64,000 nt of DNA from Leptolyngbyaceae cyanobacterium (GTDB taxonomy: Bacteria > Cyanobacteriota > Cyanobacteriia > Cyanobacteriales > Aerosakkonemataceae), in the NCBI GenBank assembly GCA_036703985.1, contig DATNQN010000080.1, positions 1 through 64,000 of the forward strand. Reading direction: 5' to 3'. Both the position numbers and the translations under genes were made by a program. Below the pieces are notes generated by a model. It saw nothing but the letters and a program-made list of their open reading frames with translations. It did no database searches and was not told the origin of the DNA. Numbering within the stretch: the first letter of the stretch is position 1; each line of letters starts with the position of its first letter. Shown in pieces: positions 34,354 through 45,900 of this stretch.

Positions 34354-35796
34354 ATGAATACATTACACCCAATTTATGAAACCCTTACTAAAAGCATTGT
34401 TTATGTAGATAATCTACCGGAATTTCAATCTCAAGTACAAGGTTTTTTGGCACTGACAGGTTACCAAATAGACCGAGTATTCGACGATGCAAATACGGGT
34501 TTTCATGCGATCGGATTAATTTCTACGACAGCTAATAAACCGCCTGTTTTAGTATTTCGCGGAACCGACTCCATCACAGACGATCCCTCACTAGGAGATC
34601 GCCGAGGAATTGGTTTCAATCAATTTGAAGCCAATAAAACAGCTATCTCAGATTGGCTGACGCAGATAAGTCAAAACTCCTCTAAAAATCCCAATAATTT
34701 ACCTATTGACTTAATCGGTCATAGTTTAGGTGGTGCATTAACTCAGTTAGCAGCTAGCGAGTTTACTAACTTAGTAGGAAATATCGTTACTTTTAACTCT
34801 CCAGGCGTTTCTGCCGCTACAGCCAATACTTTTAACCAAAAAGTAGGAACTAGCCAAAATGTTACTCACTATATTACCAGTGGAGATAGAGTTAGCTTGG
34901 GCGGAGAAGCATTTATATCTGGAAGAGTAATTTTACAGTCATACACAGACCCGAATATCGATCCTTTGCGTCCTTTTAATAAGCATCGAGTGGATGGACT
35001 TTTAACAAATCCTCCTCCTGGTTATACTCAGCAAGAAATTCCGATCGCACAACTAAATAGTCCTACTTTTACTTTCACTAACGATGCGGACTTTGCCGAG
35101 TTGTTGGCTGCTATGTCTTACGCACTACCGCAGTATTTACCATCACTTACCAGCCGCGCAGGTGCAGAAGCAACGAGGATTAGCGAAGGATTTTCTTTTT
35201 TAGGATTGACTTTTTTAGTTGAGAAATCATTAGATCCTTCTCAACCTAATTATTTAGTTGGCAATGATGATAGTAATACTGCTTTGGCTTTAGATGGCAA
35301 CGATACAGTAATTGGTAATGGAGGAAACGATACTTTATTTGGTAACCAAGGAGAAGATATTTTACTTGGTGGTATGGGGAATGATGTAATTTATGCTGGC
35401 AAGCAAAATGACTTTTTATATGGCAACCAAGGAGATGATTTTCTATCTGGTGATTTGGGGGATGACTTTCTCTATGGTGGTAAGGACAATGATACTTTAG
35501 TTGGGGGAGAAGGAAATGATATTCTCAGCGGAGATTTTGGTAACGATACCCTAATTGGCGGCAATGGTCGCGATCAGTTCGTGTTAGCTGCTGGTAAGGG
35601 AACTGATGCGATAGTTGATTTTCAAGATGGGCAAGATTTATTAGTATTGACTGGTGGTTTATTCGTCGAACAACTCTCAATTATTCAAGGTAATAATGAA
35701 ACTTTGATTAGCGTTGTGAACGGTGGAGAAGTTCTGGCTAGATTGACGGGAATTCAGTCAAGTTCGATTACATCTGGTGATTTCGTGTTTGGGTAA
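34354..35796 (+). CDS. Lipase-like alpha/beta hydrolase with RTX calcium-binding repeats
   Basis: A 480-residue protein with an N-terminal class 3 lipase-like domain (VLVFRGTDS, then the nucleophile Ser124 in IGHSLGGALTQLAA) and, from about residue 310, a run of GNDT/GNQGDD/GGxGND nonapeptides of the RTX (haemolysin-type calcium-binding) kind, ending in DQFVLAAGKGTDAIVDFQDGQD (given in part). RTX proteins are usually exported by a type I system without a cleaved signal peptide, and none is seen here. No type I exporter gene is in the window. Start ATG at 34354; an upstream TTG is also in frame. A strong terminator follows. Confidence 0.9.
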   Translation: MNTLHPIYETLTKSIVYVDNLPEFQSQVQGFLALTGYQIDRVFDDANTGFHAIGLISTTANKPPVLVFRGTDSITDDPSLGDRRGIGFNQFEANKTAISDWLTQISQNSSKNPNNLPIDLIGHSLGGALTQLAASEFTNLVGNIVTFNSPGVSAATANTFNQKVGTSQNVTHYITSGDRVSLGGEAFISGRVILQSYTDPNIDPLRPFNKHRVDGLLTNPPPGYTQQEIPIAQLNSPTFTFTNDADFAELLAAMSYALPQYLPSLTSRAGAEATRISEGFSFLGLTFLVEKSLDPSQPNYLVGNDDSNTALALDGNDTVIGNGGNDTLFGNQGEDILLGGMGNDVIYAGKQNDFLYGNQGDDFLSGDLGDDFLYGGKDNDTLVGGEGNDILSGDFGNDTLIGGNGRDQFVLAAGKGTDAIVDFQDGQDLLVLTGGLFVEQLSIIQGNNETLISVVNGGEVLARLTGIQSSSITSGDFVFG

Positions 35797-35898
35797 AAGG
35801 GAGAAGGGAAAGGGATGAAGTATGAAATTTAACTTATTTTCTGCCTTTTCCCTTCCTACCCCTATTCCCCGTCCGGTCATCCCTACCCCATAAGCGGA

Positions 35899-35937
35899 AA
35901 GCTTTTCTTATCATTGAGATAGAAAAGCTTTTTTTAT
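35899..35937 (+). terminator. Rho-independent terminator of the lipase gene
   Basis: AAGCTTTTCT (35899-35908) pairs perfectly with AGAAAAGCTT (35921-35930), 12-base loop, followed by TTTTTATATT. It lies only seven bases before the uvrC start. Confidence 0.8.
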
Positions 35938-35943
35938 ATTGCC

Positions 35944-37827
35944 GTGACGACTTCTGCGAAAGCCCTACCTTTGGTTAAAGACCCGGAACGCCTGGAAAGT
36001 CGGCTGAAGGAGATTCCTGCCGAACCGGGTGTATATTTTATGAAAGATGAAGGCGATCGCATCCTCTACATTGGCAAATCGAAAAAATTGCGATCGCGTG
36101 TTCGTTCCTATTTCCGTGATGCCCAAAAACACAGCAGCCGCATCGATATGATGGTGCGGCAAGTGGTGGATATCGAATTTATCGTTACCGATACGGAAGC
36201 GGAAGCCTTAGCATTTGAAGCTAATCTTGTCAAGCAGCATCAACCATATTTCAATGTGCTGCTCAAAGATGATAAAAAATATCCTTATCTTTTGGTTACT
36301 TGGTCAGAAGATTATCCGCGCATTTTTATTACTCGCAATCGGCGTTTAGCAAAAGAAAAAGATCGATATTACGGCCCTTTTGTCGATGTTGGTTTATTAA
36401 GAAATACCCTCCGATTAGCTAAGCGGCTTTTTCCCTTACGGCAACGTCCCCAACCATTATTTAAAGACCGTCCTTGTTTGAATTACGATATTGGGCGCTG
36501 TCCGGGAGTTTGCCAAGGTTTAATTTCTCCCCAAGAATATCGCAAAATTATTCAAAAAGTGGCGATGTTGTTTCAGGGCAGGACAGAAGAATTAATTGAT
36601 ATTCTGACAGAGAATATGCAAAAAGCGGCAGAGGAATTAAACTTTGAAAGTGCCGCTAGAATTCGCGATCAAATTGCCGGAGTCAAATCTTTGGGGGCTG
36701 ACCAAAAAGTTTCTCTGCCAGATGACACGATTTCACGGGATGCCATTGCTTTGGCAGCAGATGAACAACACGCCTGCATTCAATTATTCCAAATTCGGGC
36801 GGGTCGATTAGTGGGACGTTTGGGATTTTTTGCCGATGCTCAATCTGGTACGGCTGGCGCAATTTTACAACGGGTATTGGAAGAACATTATCAAAATGTG
36901 GAATCGGTAGAAATTCCTGTGGAAATATTAGTGCAGCATGAGTTGCCAGAAGGAGAAATGCTGGCGGAATATTTAAGCGATCGCAAAAATCGCAAAGTTA
37001 CGATCGTCGCACCCCAAAGACAAAGCAAAGCCGAACTGATTCAGATGGTAGAACGCAATGCCCAGTATGAATTAGAGCGGACGCAACGGGCAAGCGATCG
37101 CAACAATCAAGCATTGCAAGACTTAGCCGAAATCCTCGACTTACCGGAAATTCCCCACCGCATCGAAGGATATGACATTTCTCACATCCAAGGTTCCAAC
37201 GCCGTTGCTTCACAAGTAGTATTTATTGATGGACTACCCGCCAAACAACACTATCGTCATTACAAAATTAGAAATCCCGAAGTAACGATCGGACATTCCG
37301 ACGACTTCGCCAGTTTAGCAGAAGTAATTAAACGCCGATTTCGCAAATATGCAGAAGAACCGCAATTGCAGCGAATTGGCAGTCCAGACTTTCCCGACTT
37401 AGTAATGATCGATGGTGGAAAAGGGCAACTTTCCTCAGTAGTTGCCGTTTTGCAAGAAATCAATTTAATCGAAGACGTGCGAGTAGTTAGTTTAGCCAAA
37501 CAGCGAGAAGAAATCTTTTTACCCGGTGAATCTTTACCTCTCCCAACCGATGCGGAACAACCGGGAGTACAGTTACTAAGACGACTGCGAGATGAAGCAC
37601 ACCGATTCGCCGTTACCTTTCACCGTCAACAGCGAAGTGATAAATTAAAACGATCGCGTTTAGATGAAATTTCCGGTTTAGGATTTCATCGGCAAAAACA
37701 ACTTTTAGCACATTTTCACTCGATTGATTATATTCGAGAAGCAACAGCCAAACAGTTAGCAGAAGTTCCCGGAATTGGCCCTCGTTTAGCGCAGGAAATC
37801 TATGAATATTTCCATCCAGGTAGCTAA
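35944..37827 (+). CDS. uvrC: Excinuclease ABC subunit C
   Basis: A 627-residue nucleotide-excision-repair nuclease that makes both incisions beside DNA damage bound by UvrB. Domains in order: GIY-YIG nuclease ([18 protein letters not shown], about 29-46), cysteine region [16 protein letters not shown]/UvrB-binding helix (about 215-250), RNase H-like nuclease ([27 protein letters not shown]) and two helix-hairpin-helix motifs at the C-terminus ([25 protein letters not shown]). Start is GTG at 35944, immediately after the previous gene's terminator, so its promoter overlaps or lies in the end of the lipase region. Confidence 0.97.
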   Translation: MTTSAKALPLVKDPERLESRLKEIPAEPGVYFMKDEGDRILYIGKSKKLRSRVRSYFRDAQKHSSRIDMMVRQVVDIEFIVTDTEAEALAFEANLVKQHQPYFNVLLKDDKKYPYLLVTWSEDYPRIFITRNRRLAKEKDRYYGPFVDVGLLRNTLRLAKRLFPLRQRPQPLFKDRPCLNYDIGRCPGVCQGLISPQEYRKIIQKVAMLFQGRTEELIDILTENMQKAAEELNFESAARIRDQIAGVKSLGADQKVSLPDDTISRDAIALAADEQHACIQLFQIRAGRLVGRLGFFADAQSGTAGAILQRVLEEHYQNVESVEIPVEILVQHELPEGEMLAEYLSDRKNRKVTIVAPQRQSKAELIQMVERNAQYELERTQRASDRNNQALQDLAEILDLPEIPHRIEGYDISHIQGSNAVASQVVFIDGLPAKQHYRHYKIRNPEVTIGHSDDFASLAEVIKRRFRKYAEEPQLQRIGSPDFPDLVMIDGGKGQLSSVVAVLQEINLIEDVRVVSLAKQREEIFLPGESLPLPTDAEQPGVQLLRRLRDEAHRFAVTFHRQQRSDKLKRSRLDEISGLGFHRQKQLLAHFHSIDYIREATAKQLAEVPGIGPRLAQEIYEYFHPGS

Positions 37828-37873
37828 ACAGCGAAAGCATCGAAATAAAAAGAGTTAATTTTTCATATCTCGT

Positions 37874-37906
37874 AGAAACCCGGTTTCTTGAAGAAACCGG
37901 GTTTCT
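37874..37906. repeat. 33-bp compound palindrome, copy 2
   Basis: Identical to 11641-11673. It stands 46 bases past the uvrC stop and could serve as its terminator-like end, though no U-run follows. Confidence 0.85.
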
Positions 37907-38039
37907 ATGCCTCATTCACCTGAAAAGCACTGTCATCCCGTGTAATTTGTGGAGCAGTAAAAATAAAAATGGAAACTCAGTAAGAGAACGGTTAGTCTTG
38001 TAAATCAGACATGACATCTCCGCCTTTGTAAGTAAAAAT

Positions 38040-38579
38040 ATGACTTCTAGACTCGTAACTTTTATTCTTCTGTCTGCTTTTTTTGGTTTAGCGGCTCCAG
38101 CGAGCGCATACAATGCCCAACATCTAAATACTTTCCTGCGAACAAAAGAGTGCCGGGGATGTGACTTGAGTAACGCTAACTTAGGCGGACTCGACCTCAG
38201 CGATGCAGACTTGCGTAATGCTTATCTCACAGGTGCAAATTTACAAAGAAGTAACCTATCCGGTGCCAAATTAGTCCGCGCTGATTTGACTAACGCCAAT
38301 TTAAGTCAAGCTTATTTGGTAGGTACTGACCTCAAACAAGCTTATCTAACCAATGCTAATTTGAGTGGTGCGGACTTGAGACTAAGCCGACTCTCTTTTG
38401 CTGCATTAGGTCGTGCCGACCTCAGCAATGCTGACTTGAGCGGTGCTGAACTAATGGGAGCCAATCTTCGAGAAGCCAACGTGATAGGGGTAGATTTAAA
38501 CAGGGCTATTCTGGAAAAAACAACGATGCCAGACGGTAAAGTCCGCGACTCCGACGATTTAAGAAGACAAAGAAGATAG
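38040..38579 (+). CDS. Exported pentapeptide-repeat protein
   Basis: A 179-residue protein with a signal peptide (VTFILLSAFFGLAAPASAYNA, in part) followed by A(D/N)LxX pentapeptide repeats from about residue 42 to 150 (LSNANLGGLDLSDADLRNAYL style), which fold as a right-handed quadrilateral beta-helix. A CRGC pair precedes the repeats and could form a disulfide. The C-terminus is charged (DSDDLRRQRR). Exported pentapeptide proteins in cyanobacteria are mostly of unknown function. ATG at 38040. Confidence 0.88.
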   Translation: MTSRLVTFILLSAFFGLAAPASAYNAQHLNTFLRTKECRGCDLSNANLGGLDLSDADLRNAYLTGANLQRSNLSGAKLVRADLTNANLSQAYLVGTDLKQAYLTNANLSGADLRLSRLSFAALGRADLSNADLSGAELMGANLREANVIGVDLNRAILEKTTMPDGKVRDSDDLRRQRR

Positions 38580-38614
38580 CATCGATCGGGAAAGGGAATC
38601 CTATTTAAATAATA

Positions 38615-38698
38615 AAACCCCTCCCTAGCCCTCCCCTTGGTAAGGGGAGGGTTCCACCCTAGCCCTCCCCTTGGTAAGGGGAGGGTTGGGAGGGGTTT
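38615..38698. repeat. 84-bp inverted repeat containing two 31-bp direct repeats
   Basis: Ends AAACCCCTCCC (38615-38625) and GGGAGGGGTTT (38688-38698) enclose two identical 31-base copies (38623-38653, 38657-38687), each itself a CCCTCCCC/GGGGAGGG hairpin. It lies 35 bases beyond the pentapeptide gene. A C/G-run palindrome of related character is at 58190-58305. Confidence 0.8.
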
Positions 38699-39423
38699 AG
38701 TTGTTCGCAATTCATTTAGGATCGCTATATTGATAGAGATAACAAAATCTTATTTAACTTTCGAGGGTGTTAGGCAAAAATGATAAATGGATGGCGATCG
38801 GTTTAAGCCGAGATAGTTATTAATTCAGAATGCTTCTCTCCTGAATTCGCAATTTCTGGCTCCTGACTCCTCAAAAATGCTTTTTTTGTCGCGATGCTAA
38901 GTTAGTAGTTAACTAAATAAAGTATTTCAAACAATAATTAATCTTTTTGCATAGCGAGTTTTTCCTGAATTTTGTAACATAGATGACGGACACTTTACCC
39001 GATCGACTGAAAATAGTTCTTCTATCTAAAGAAATAATAAAGAAAATAAAATATATAAAAAAATGATGTTAAATTTTGCAAACCACTTTTTTATTTAAGG
39101 ATATCTATTTCAATTGTTAATTACTTTTTACAGACCAGATAAAGAAACTAATTTTAAAATATATCTTTGTTGATAGTGACATTTATCAATGCTTTGTGCC
39201 AAGATAAATATTGGGGATCAACGGTTACTGCACCGTTCCTCATATTCAACCATGACAACCAGGAAATCCTTTTGAGAGTTTTTTAACTAGCAAAAGGAAG
39301 CAGGAACGGTAAAAATTAATACGCATTTATACGATTTAACAGTTGATTGCTAAAACCAGTCTGTACGGTTGCTAGTTTTTTTTACGGTTGTCTGAAAATT
39401 TGATTAAATAGAGAGAATTCAAA
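38699..39423. other. Long AT-rich intergenic region with a structured leader
   Basis: No coding sequence is seen before the zinc-ribbon gene. Bases 39220-39310 can form mutually exclusive stems (described separately). The rest is featureless to me. Confidence 0.5.
39220..39310 (+). promoter_or_regulatory. Candidate structured leader with alternative stems
   Basis: ACCGTTCCT (39232-39240) pairs with AGGAACGGT (39302-39310), enclosing TCCTTTTG/CAAAAGGA (39267-39274, 39291-39298). The same ACCGTT can instead pair with AACGGT at 39220-39225. The structure ends 114 bases before the small zinc-ribbon gene and is followed by AAAAATT. It might be a regulatory leader, a small RNA or a degenerate mobile palindrome. 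Confidence 0.4.
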
Positions 39424-39603
39424 ATGCTAACAATACAAAAAATCCGGTGTCCAAACTGCGGTAGTCATGCCGAACGCCATCATCTTTATCAGCATCAGAT
39501 GACAAAAACTCAATGTCCTAGTTGTGATTATTTGATGATCACCTGTTCTCAAACTGGTAAAGTGATAGAGGCTTACGCGCCCGGTATCTCTTTAGAAAGA
39601 TAA
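39424..39603 (+). CDS. 59-residue zinc-ribbon protein
   Basis: A short gene, ATG 39424 to TAA 39603. The product begins MLTIQKIRCPNCGSHAERHH, has a second CPSCD pair 22 residues after the first and ends AYAPGISLER. Two CxxC pairs make a zinc ribbon. Near-identical 55-65 residue proteins are, from memory, widespread in cyanobacteria and often labelled as PriA-like helicase by error, because of the zinc-binding segment. It may bind nucleic acid or protein; function unknown. Base order and codon use look normal for the window, supporting a real gene. Confidence 0.85.
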   Translation: MLTIQKIRCPNCGSHAERHHLYQHQMTKTQCPSCDYLMITCSQTGKVIEAYAPGISLER

Positions 39604-39683
39604 TCATTGATTGGGAGTAGGTAGTAGGAAAGCAAACGCGATCGTTCTAGTGACTGCCTGCTATTTTTTTAGCAAATTTAAAT

Positions 39684-39778
39684 GCTGCAAATCGGTAGGG
39701 GCGGGTTTAGCTTCAAGCTTTTGTATTCTCGCCAATCGGATTAAAATCTCTCATTTGCCCATCCCTACGATTTGTAGC
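39684..39778. repeat. Palindromic repeat, GTAGGG type
   Basis: Imperfect inverted repeat: GCTGCAAATCGGTAGGG at the left and its near-complement CCCTACGATTTGTAGC at the right, about 95 bases overall. Same size class and GTAGGG/CCCTAC signature as other palindromes in the window. Confidence 0.6.
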
Positions 39779-39797
39779 AAATATTTAGGTAATTCAG

Positions 39798-39851
39798 CTT
39801 AGCCCAATTCAGTCCGCCAATTCTCTATCCGGTGGACTGAGTTGGGCTAAG
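39798..39851 (+). terminator. 21-bp hairpin, possible terminator or processed RNA element
   Basis: Arms 39798-39818 and 39831-39851 pair along all 21 positions if two G-U pairs are allowed, with a 12-base loop; followed by TTTGTAT. It may end the zinc-ribbon transcript, nearly 200 bases downstream of it, or be a dispersed palindrome. Confidence 0.5.
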
Positions 39852-39972
39852 TTTGTATACAAGTTTATGTAATTTGGTCTTAAATCATTGACAATTAGAT
39901 TGGCTATGCTAAGAAAGTAAGAATATTAAATTTTTCTAAAATTATCATCTGCACTGCAATAGATGTTTGAAT

Positions 39973-42900
39973 ATGCCATTTACTAAAACTCGTGCTTTTT
40001 TATTTTCTTGTTTAGCAGTAGCATTTTTTCTTCCTTGGGGAGTTACTGCACAACCGATCGCACCAGCGCCCGACGGTACTGGCACGATCGTCAATCCAAA
40101 CGGTAACCGTTTTGACATCAGGGGCGGTACTAAATCCGGAGATGGAACCAATTTATTTCACAGTTTTACCGACTTCGGCTTAAATTCGGGAGAAATTGCG
40201 AATTTTATCGCTCAACCTAATATTTTAAATATTCTGGCACGAGTAAGCGGCGGAAACGTTTCTTATATAAATGGTCTTATTCAAGTTACCGGCGCGAATG
40301 CCAACTTATATTTAATGAATCCATCTGGCATTGTATTTGGGACAAATGCCAGTTTAAACGTACCTGCTGGTTTCATGGCAACTACTGCTAATGGAATAGG
40401 CTTTGGTAATAATTGGTTTAATGGGTTAGGTACGAATAATTATGCTGAATCGATCGGAAAACCGAGTAGTTTTGCGTTTACAATGCAGCAACCTGCAAGT
40501 ATTATCAATTCTGGAAATTTGTCAGTAGGAATCGGTCGCGATTTATCCTTAATTGGCGGTACGGTAATCAATACGGGAACATTATCAGCACCATCAGGCA
40601 ATATCACCGTTGCAGCAGTACCGGGGGAAAGCTTGGTGCGGTTGGGTCAATCGGGATATTTACTAAGTTTAGAAATTAATGCGATCGCAAATCATCCAAC
40701 TCAACCGAATAACTGGACATTACCCATAATTTCCTTACCTCAAATGTTAACGGGAGGAACTGCAAATCATGCCACAGGAGTGATAGTTAATTCAGATGGT
40801 AGCGTACAACTAACAGGTTCCGGTATTCGCTTAAACCAAGATGGCAATACGGTAATTGCTTCCGGTAACTTGCAAACTACGGGGGAAACTGGCGGTCAAA
40901 TTAATATTTTGGGTGGCAAAGTTGGCATAGTTAATGCCAATATTAATGCTGCTGGCAATTTCGGTGGCGGCGACGTGCGAATTGGTGGCGATTATAAAGG
41001 TGAGGGTAAAATCCCAAATGCTTTGCAAACTTTTGTAAGTAAAGATTCGGTAATTAATGCCGATGCTTTACTCAATGGTAATGGTGGTAGAGTAATCGTT
41101 TGGGCAGATAAAAATAACCGATTTTTGGGTAATATTACGGCGCGTGGGGGAATTTTTTCTGGTGATGGTGGTTTTGTAGAAGTATCGGGAAAAGAGTTTT
41201 TGGATTTCCGGGGAAATGTGAATACTCTTGCACCAAACGGTACTCCAGGGATGCTTTTACTCGATCCCACAGATATCATCGTCCAAAATGAAGCGGGATC
41301 TTTTACTGATTTAACGCAAGTAGATCAATTTTCCGATCCTGATAACGGGGCAAATACAATTAATGTTGCTTTAATTAATAATGCTGCTACTAATGTTACT
41401 TTGCAAGCAACTAATCGAATTGTTTTTAACGGTTCGGTTAATATTACTAATTCTGGAGTGGGTCTGACTGCGGAAGCTGGCAAACAAATTAACGTAAATA
41501 ATAGTATTACTACTAATAATGGCGATATCAATCTGCGGACTCAAACTGGTAGTATTTTTGTAGATGCACCGATATCTTCTGGAATGGGAAATATTTCTCT
41601 GTATGGAAATAGCAACATTTCTTCAGGGGTTAATATTGGGATTTCGGGTTCGATTACCACGACTAGCGGTAGCATCGCGCTAAACGGAACTACCACGGTG
41701 GGAGATGGTATCCGCAGTGATGGTTTTATATCTTCGGGAACTGGCAATATTAGCTTAATTGGTAATTCAAGTGATGGGAGAGGTTTATTTTTATCGGGAA
41801 ATATTACTTCCGAAGGTGGCAATATTAATCTAACAGGTAATAGTAAGGGTTACGATCGCGGTATTTCAGCTATTGGTTCGATTAATTCCGGCGGCGGTGA
41901 TATTAATTTAATTGGGACTAGCATTAATGAAAAAGGTATTGCTGTTATCCAAGGTATTAATTCTGGTGGCGGTGATATTCGGATTGAGGGAAATAGTACT
42001 AACGATGCTAATAATGGCATCTTTTTATATTTGCAACCGATTAACTCTAATGGTGGAGATATTACGATAATTGGTAATTCTGGTGGGGTTAATCTTGATG
42101 CTTCGATCGCATCTGGAGGTGGCAAAATCGCGATTTCTGGAAACAGCAGTAATTTTGATGGTGTAAACGTTCAAAAACCGATCGAATCGAGTGGCGGCGA
42201 GATTACCATTACTGGTACTAGTAATAATAGTAACGGAATTGCGATCGCTAGTACTAGTAGTAATAGTAACGGAATTTCGATCGCAAATTCCATTACTGCC
42301 AATAGTGGAAATATTACCCTCACTGCCGATCGCATTAATCTTGACCCTGGTGGTTCTCCTTCCCTCAAGGGTAGCGGTAATCTATTATTGCAACCTGTTA
42401 CTCCCGAACTAACTTTAGAAATTGGCGGAACTAGCGATGCCAAGACAACTTTTATTAATGCCAACGAACTGGCAAAATTAACACCTGGTTTTGCTTCGAT
42501 TACCATCGGTAGAGACAATAGTAGCGGTGCCATTAACTTATTGGGAGATGTAACTTTTAATGACCCGGTTACTTTGCGATCGCCTGTTAATGCTGGTTCT
42601 ATTAATGCTAACGGTTTTACGATTACCGGATTAGATAATGCTTCCCTTAACTTAGTCGCCAATCAAAATATAGCTATTGGTAACATCAAAGCATTGGGAA
42701 ATAATGTCAATATTTCCGGCGCAAATGTCACGGTTGGCGATATCGATACGGGAGATTCCCTTACTCAACCAGCGGGAAATGTAGCAATCACAGCTACTAC
42801 TGGTAATCTCACTGCTGGTAATATTACTACCAACGCTAATGATGATTTTTCCGGCGATTATCAATTTATTAATGCTGGCAAAGTTAATTTATCCGCTCCT

Positions 42901-45900
42901 TCTGGCAGTATAAAAGCAGGAGATATTAGTGCTTTTGCTTACGTGACGGGTTTTTATAGCGGAGATGGCGGTGCAATTACCGTCACCGCCAATGGAGATA
43001 TTCAAATTAATAATATTAATGCTCTTAGCGGTGGTGGATTTGGCGGAGAAATTAACCTTACCAGTAACAATGGTTCGATTAGTACTGGTAACTTGCAATC
43101 TCTTTCTTATGCTGGTGGTGGCGGTAGAAACGTTACTCTGACAGCAAGTAATGGCAACATCACCACGGGAAATATTGAAGCTTATGGGAATTTTACCAGT
43201 ATAGGTGGAGAAGTTACTCTTAATGCTGCTACTGGCAAAATTTCGATCGGTGATATTACATCTGATAATAATAATATCAATTTAAATGGAGCGGTTATTC
43301 TCGATCGCAATATTTCTGTTAGCAACCGCAACACCTCTGGCAACGTTAATTTTAATGGTTTAGTTGATGGTAATTACGACCTGAAAATTATCGCGGGTAA
43401 CGGTAATGTCAACTTTGCAAATACAGTAGGTAACACCATTAACTTAGGAAATATCACGGTTAATTCTACGGGGATAACTAAATTTAGTAATTCGGTTAAT
43501 GCGACTAGTTTAACTACTGACGATGGAGGAAAGACGCAACTCAACGGTAACGTTAATACTAGTGGAAGCGGCGGACAAAATTATGGCGATTCTCTGATAT
43601 TAAATGGCAATATTACTCTCACTGGTAATGAAATCAGCTTTAGTAAAACAGTTTCCGGTACAGGCGATCTCACTTTGCAACCTTTTACTTCTACACAAGC
43701 GATCGCAATTGCTGGTGCAGAAGATCTTGGTGCGGAAACGTTAGATTTAACCTTTACGGATTTGAACGCTTTAGCAGATGGTTTTAGCAGCATTACCATT
43801 GGCAGAAAAAATAGCAGTGGTGCAATTACTGCTGCTGGTAACGTTACTTTTAAAGACCCAGTAACGCTACAATCTCCTGAAGGTGTTGGTTCGATCGATA
43901 CTAGTAATTATACGCTAACAGGAGAAAGCAACACTACTATTAATTTGCTAGCAAATCAGGATATCATCACCAGCGATATTACCAATTTCGGTCGAGAAAT
44001 TAAGATAACTAGTACGAATGGAAATATCAATACTAGTAAGGGAAATATTAATGCTAGCAATTCTTTAGGTAATGGTGGAACGATCGCCTTAAGTGCTAGG
44101 GGTAACGTTATTACAAAAAATGTCAATGCAAACTCTATTGGCGCGAGCAGTCAAGGTAATCAAGGTGGTAAGATTACCATTACTAGTACTGAAGGCTCGA
44201 TCGATACTAACAAAGGCATTTTAGATTCCGGTTCTTCCGTCATTTCTGATTCTATTAGCGGGAAGGGAGGAGAAATTTTTCTAGAAGCAAAAGGCGATAT
44301 TATTACCAGTCATCTATGGTCTCATAGCAACAATCTTGGTAATAGCGGTAACATCACTATTATCAGTCAAGAAGGTAAAATTGATACGACAGCAGGAGAT
44401 TTGCGATCGGGTTTTACTACTAAAGGAAATGCAGGCGCAATTCGCTTAGAAGCAAAAAGCGATATCCGCACCGGAACTTTATCTGCTGATACCGATGGCG
44501 CTGGTAAAGGAGGAGATATTACCCTCAAAAGTACAGAGGGAGGAATTGACACATCGGCTGGGATTTTAGACGCTGATTCTAATAGCGGAGATGGCGGAAA
44601 TATCGCTTTTAATGCTAATGCCGATATTACCACGGGTAGCATGAATTCTCGTGCTAATCAAGGAAATAGCGGCATCATTACTATTACTAGTAGTAGCGGT
44701 AATATTAATACCAGTCAAGGCAACTTAACAACAAGTTCGACTAATGGTAATGGTGGCGATGTAAATATCGAAGCTGCCAACAAAGTTACTACTGGCAATA
44801 TTAATTCTTCAGCGGGTGGCAATGGTAAAGCAGGCAATATAACCATTACCAGTAAAACGGCAGAAATTCAGGCAAAATCGGGTATTTTAGATACTACTTC
44901 TAATAGTGGAAATGCCGGAGAAGTTACTCTTTCTGCTCCCAATAAAATTACTGCTTTTGGCATTAACTCCACTGGCATAAGCGGTACTGGAAATATTAAC
45001 ATAACCAGCAATCAAATTCAATTTACTGGTGCTGCTAATTCAGTCCGAGGTAAAAGCGAAATTTTACTTCAACCTTTTACAAGTAGCCAAAACTTAGATA
45101 TTAGTGTTCAAGATTTTGCAGTATTAGCAGATGGATTTACTTCGATTACTGTTGGTAGAATTGATGGCAGCGGCGTAATTAAATTTAATAATCCCCTGAC
45201 TTTCAAAGATCCGGTCACAATTCAATCTCCTAATGGCTCAATTGCAGTTAATGGTGCTTTGAAAGGAGAAGACAACGCATCAATTACTTTCACGGGAAAC
45301 AGTAATCTCAATGCAGATGTCACTACTGCTAATCAAAATATTAATATCAACGGTAACACCGCGATCGGGAATAATATTACTCTTAGCACTGGTAGCACTT
45401 CTGGTGGTAATATTACCGTTAACGGTACAATTGATGGCGATCGAGACTTAACTTTAGAAACAGGTAACGGCGATATTGTTGTCAATGGCAATATTGGTAG
45501 CAATGCTCAGCTAGGTAATTTGAATGTTAAAAGCGTCAATAACCTAGAAACTGGTGCAATTACTGCTGCAAGCATCGTTCAATCAGCAGGTAGTGGAACT
45601 ACTAATTTTAAAGGAGCAATTAATACCAATAGCAGCAGCGGAATTAATTTAACAGGAAATAACTTTTCTTTGATTAGTCCGGTGAATGTTAGCAATCAAG
45701 GTAATGTCACCATTAACAACGTTGGCACTCTGAATATTGGTGCGGAAGCCGATATTAATATAGATGGTGCATTCAATCAAATTGGCAGCGGACAAGTTAT
45801 CGCTGCTGGAGATATTACCACTGCAAATAAAGATATCAGTTTTAATAGTGCGGTTACTATTAACGGTAATGTTAATTTTAGTTTGGGAACGGCGACAATT

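Larger units (their letters stand above)
39604..39972. other. Intergenic region with two large hairpins before the giant gene
   Basis: Contains a GTAGGG-ended palindrome (39684-39778) and a 21-bp hairpin (39798-39851). The promoter of the giant exoprotein gene presumably lies in 39852-39972. Confidence 0.6.

Noticed and set aside
38342-38710. A 122-residue minus-strand frame over the exported pentapeptide gene
   Set aside because: It is the antisense of pentapeptide codons extended through the 84-bp inverted repeat; no homology is apparent.
42171-42662. A 163-residue minus-strand hydrophobic frame inside the exoprotein gene
   Set aside because: It is the complement of repetitive Asn/Ser/Gly/Ile codons; such codon bias generates long false antisense frames.
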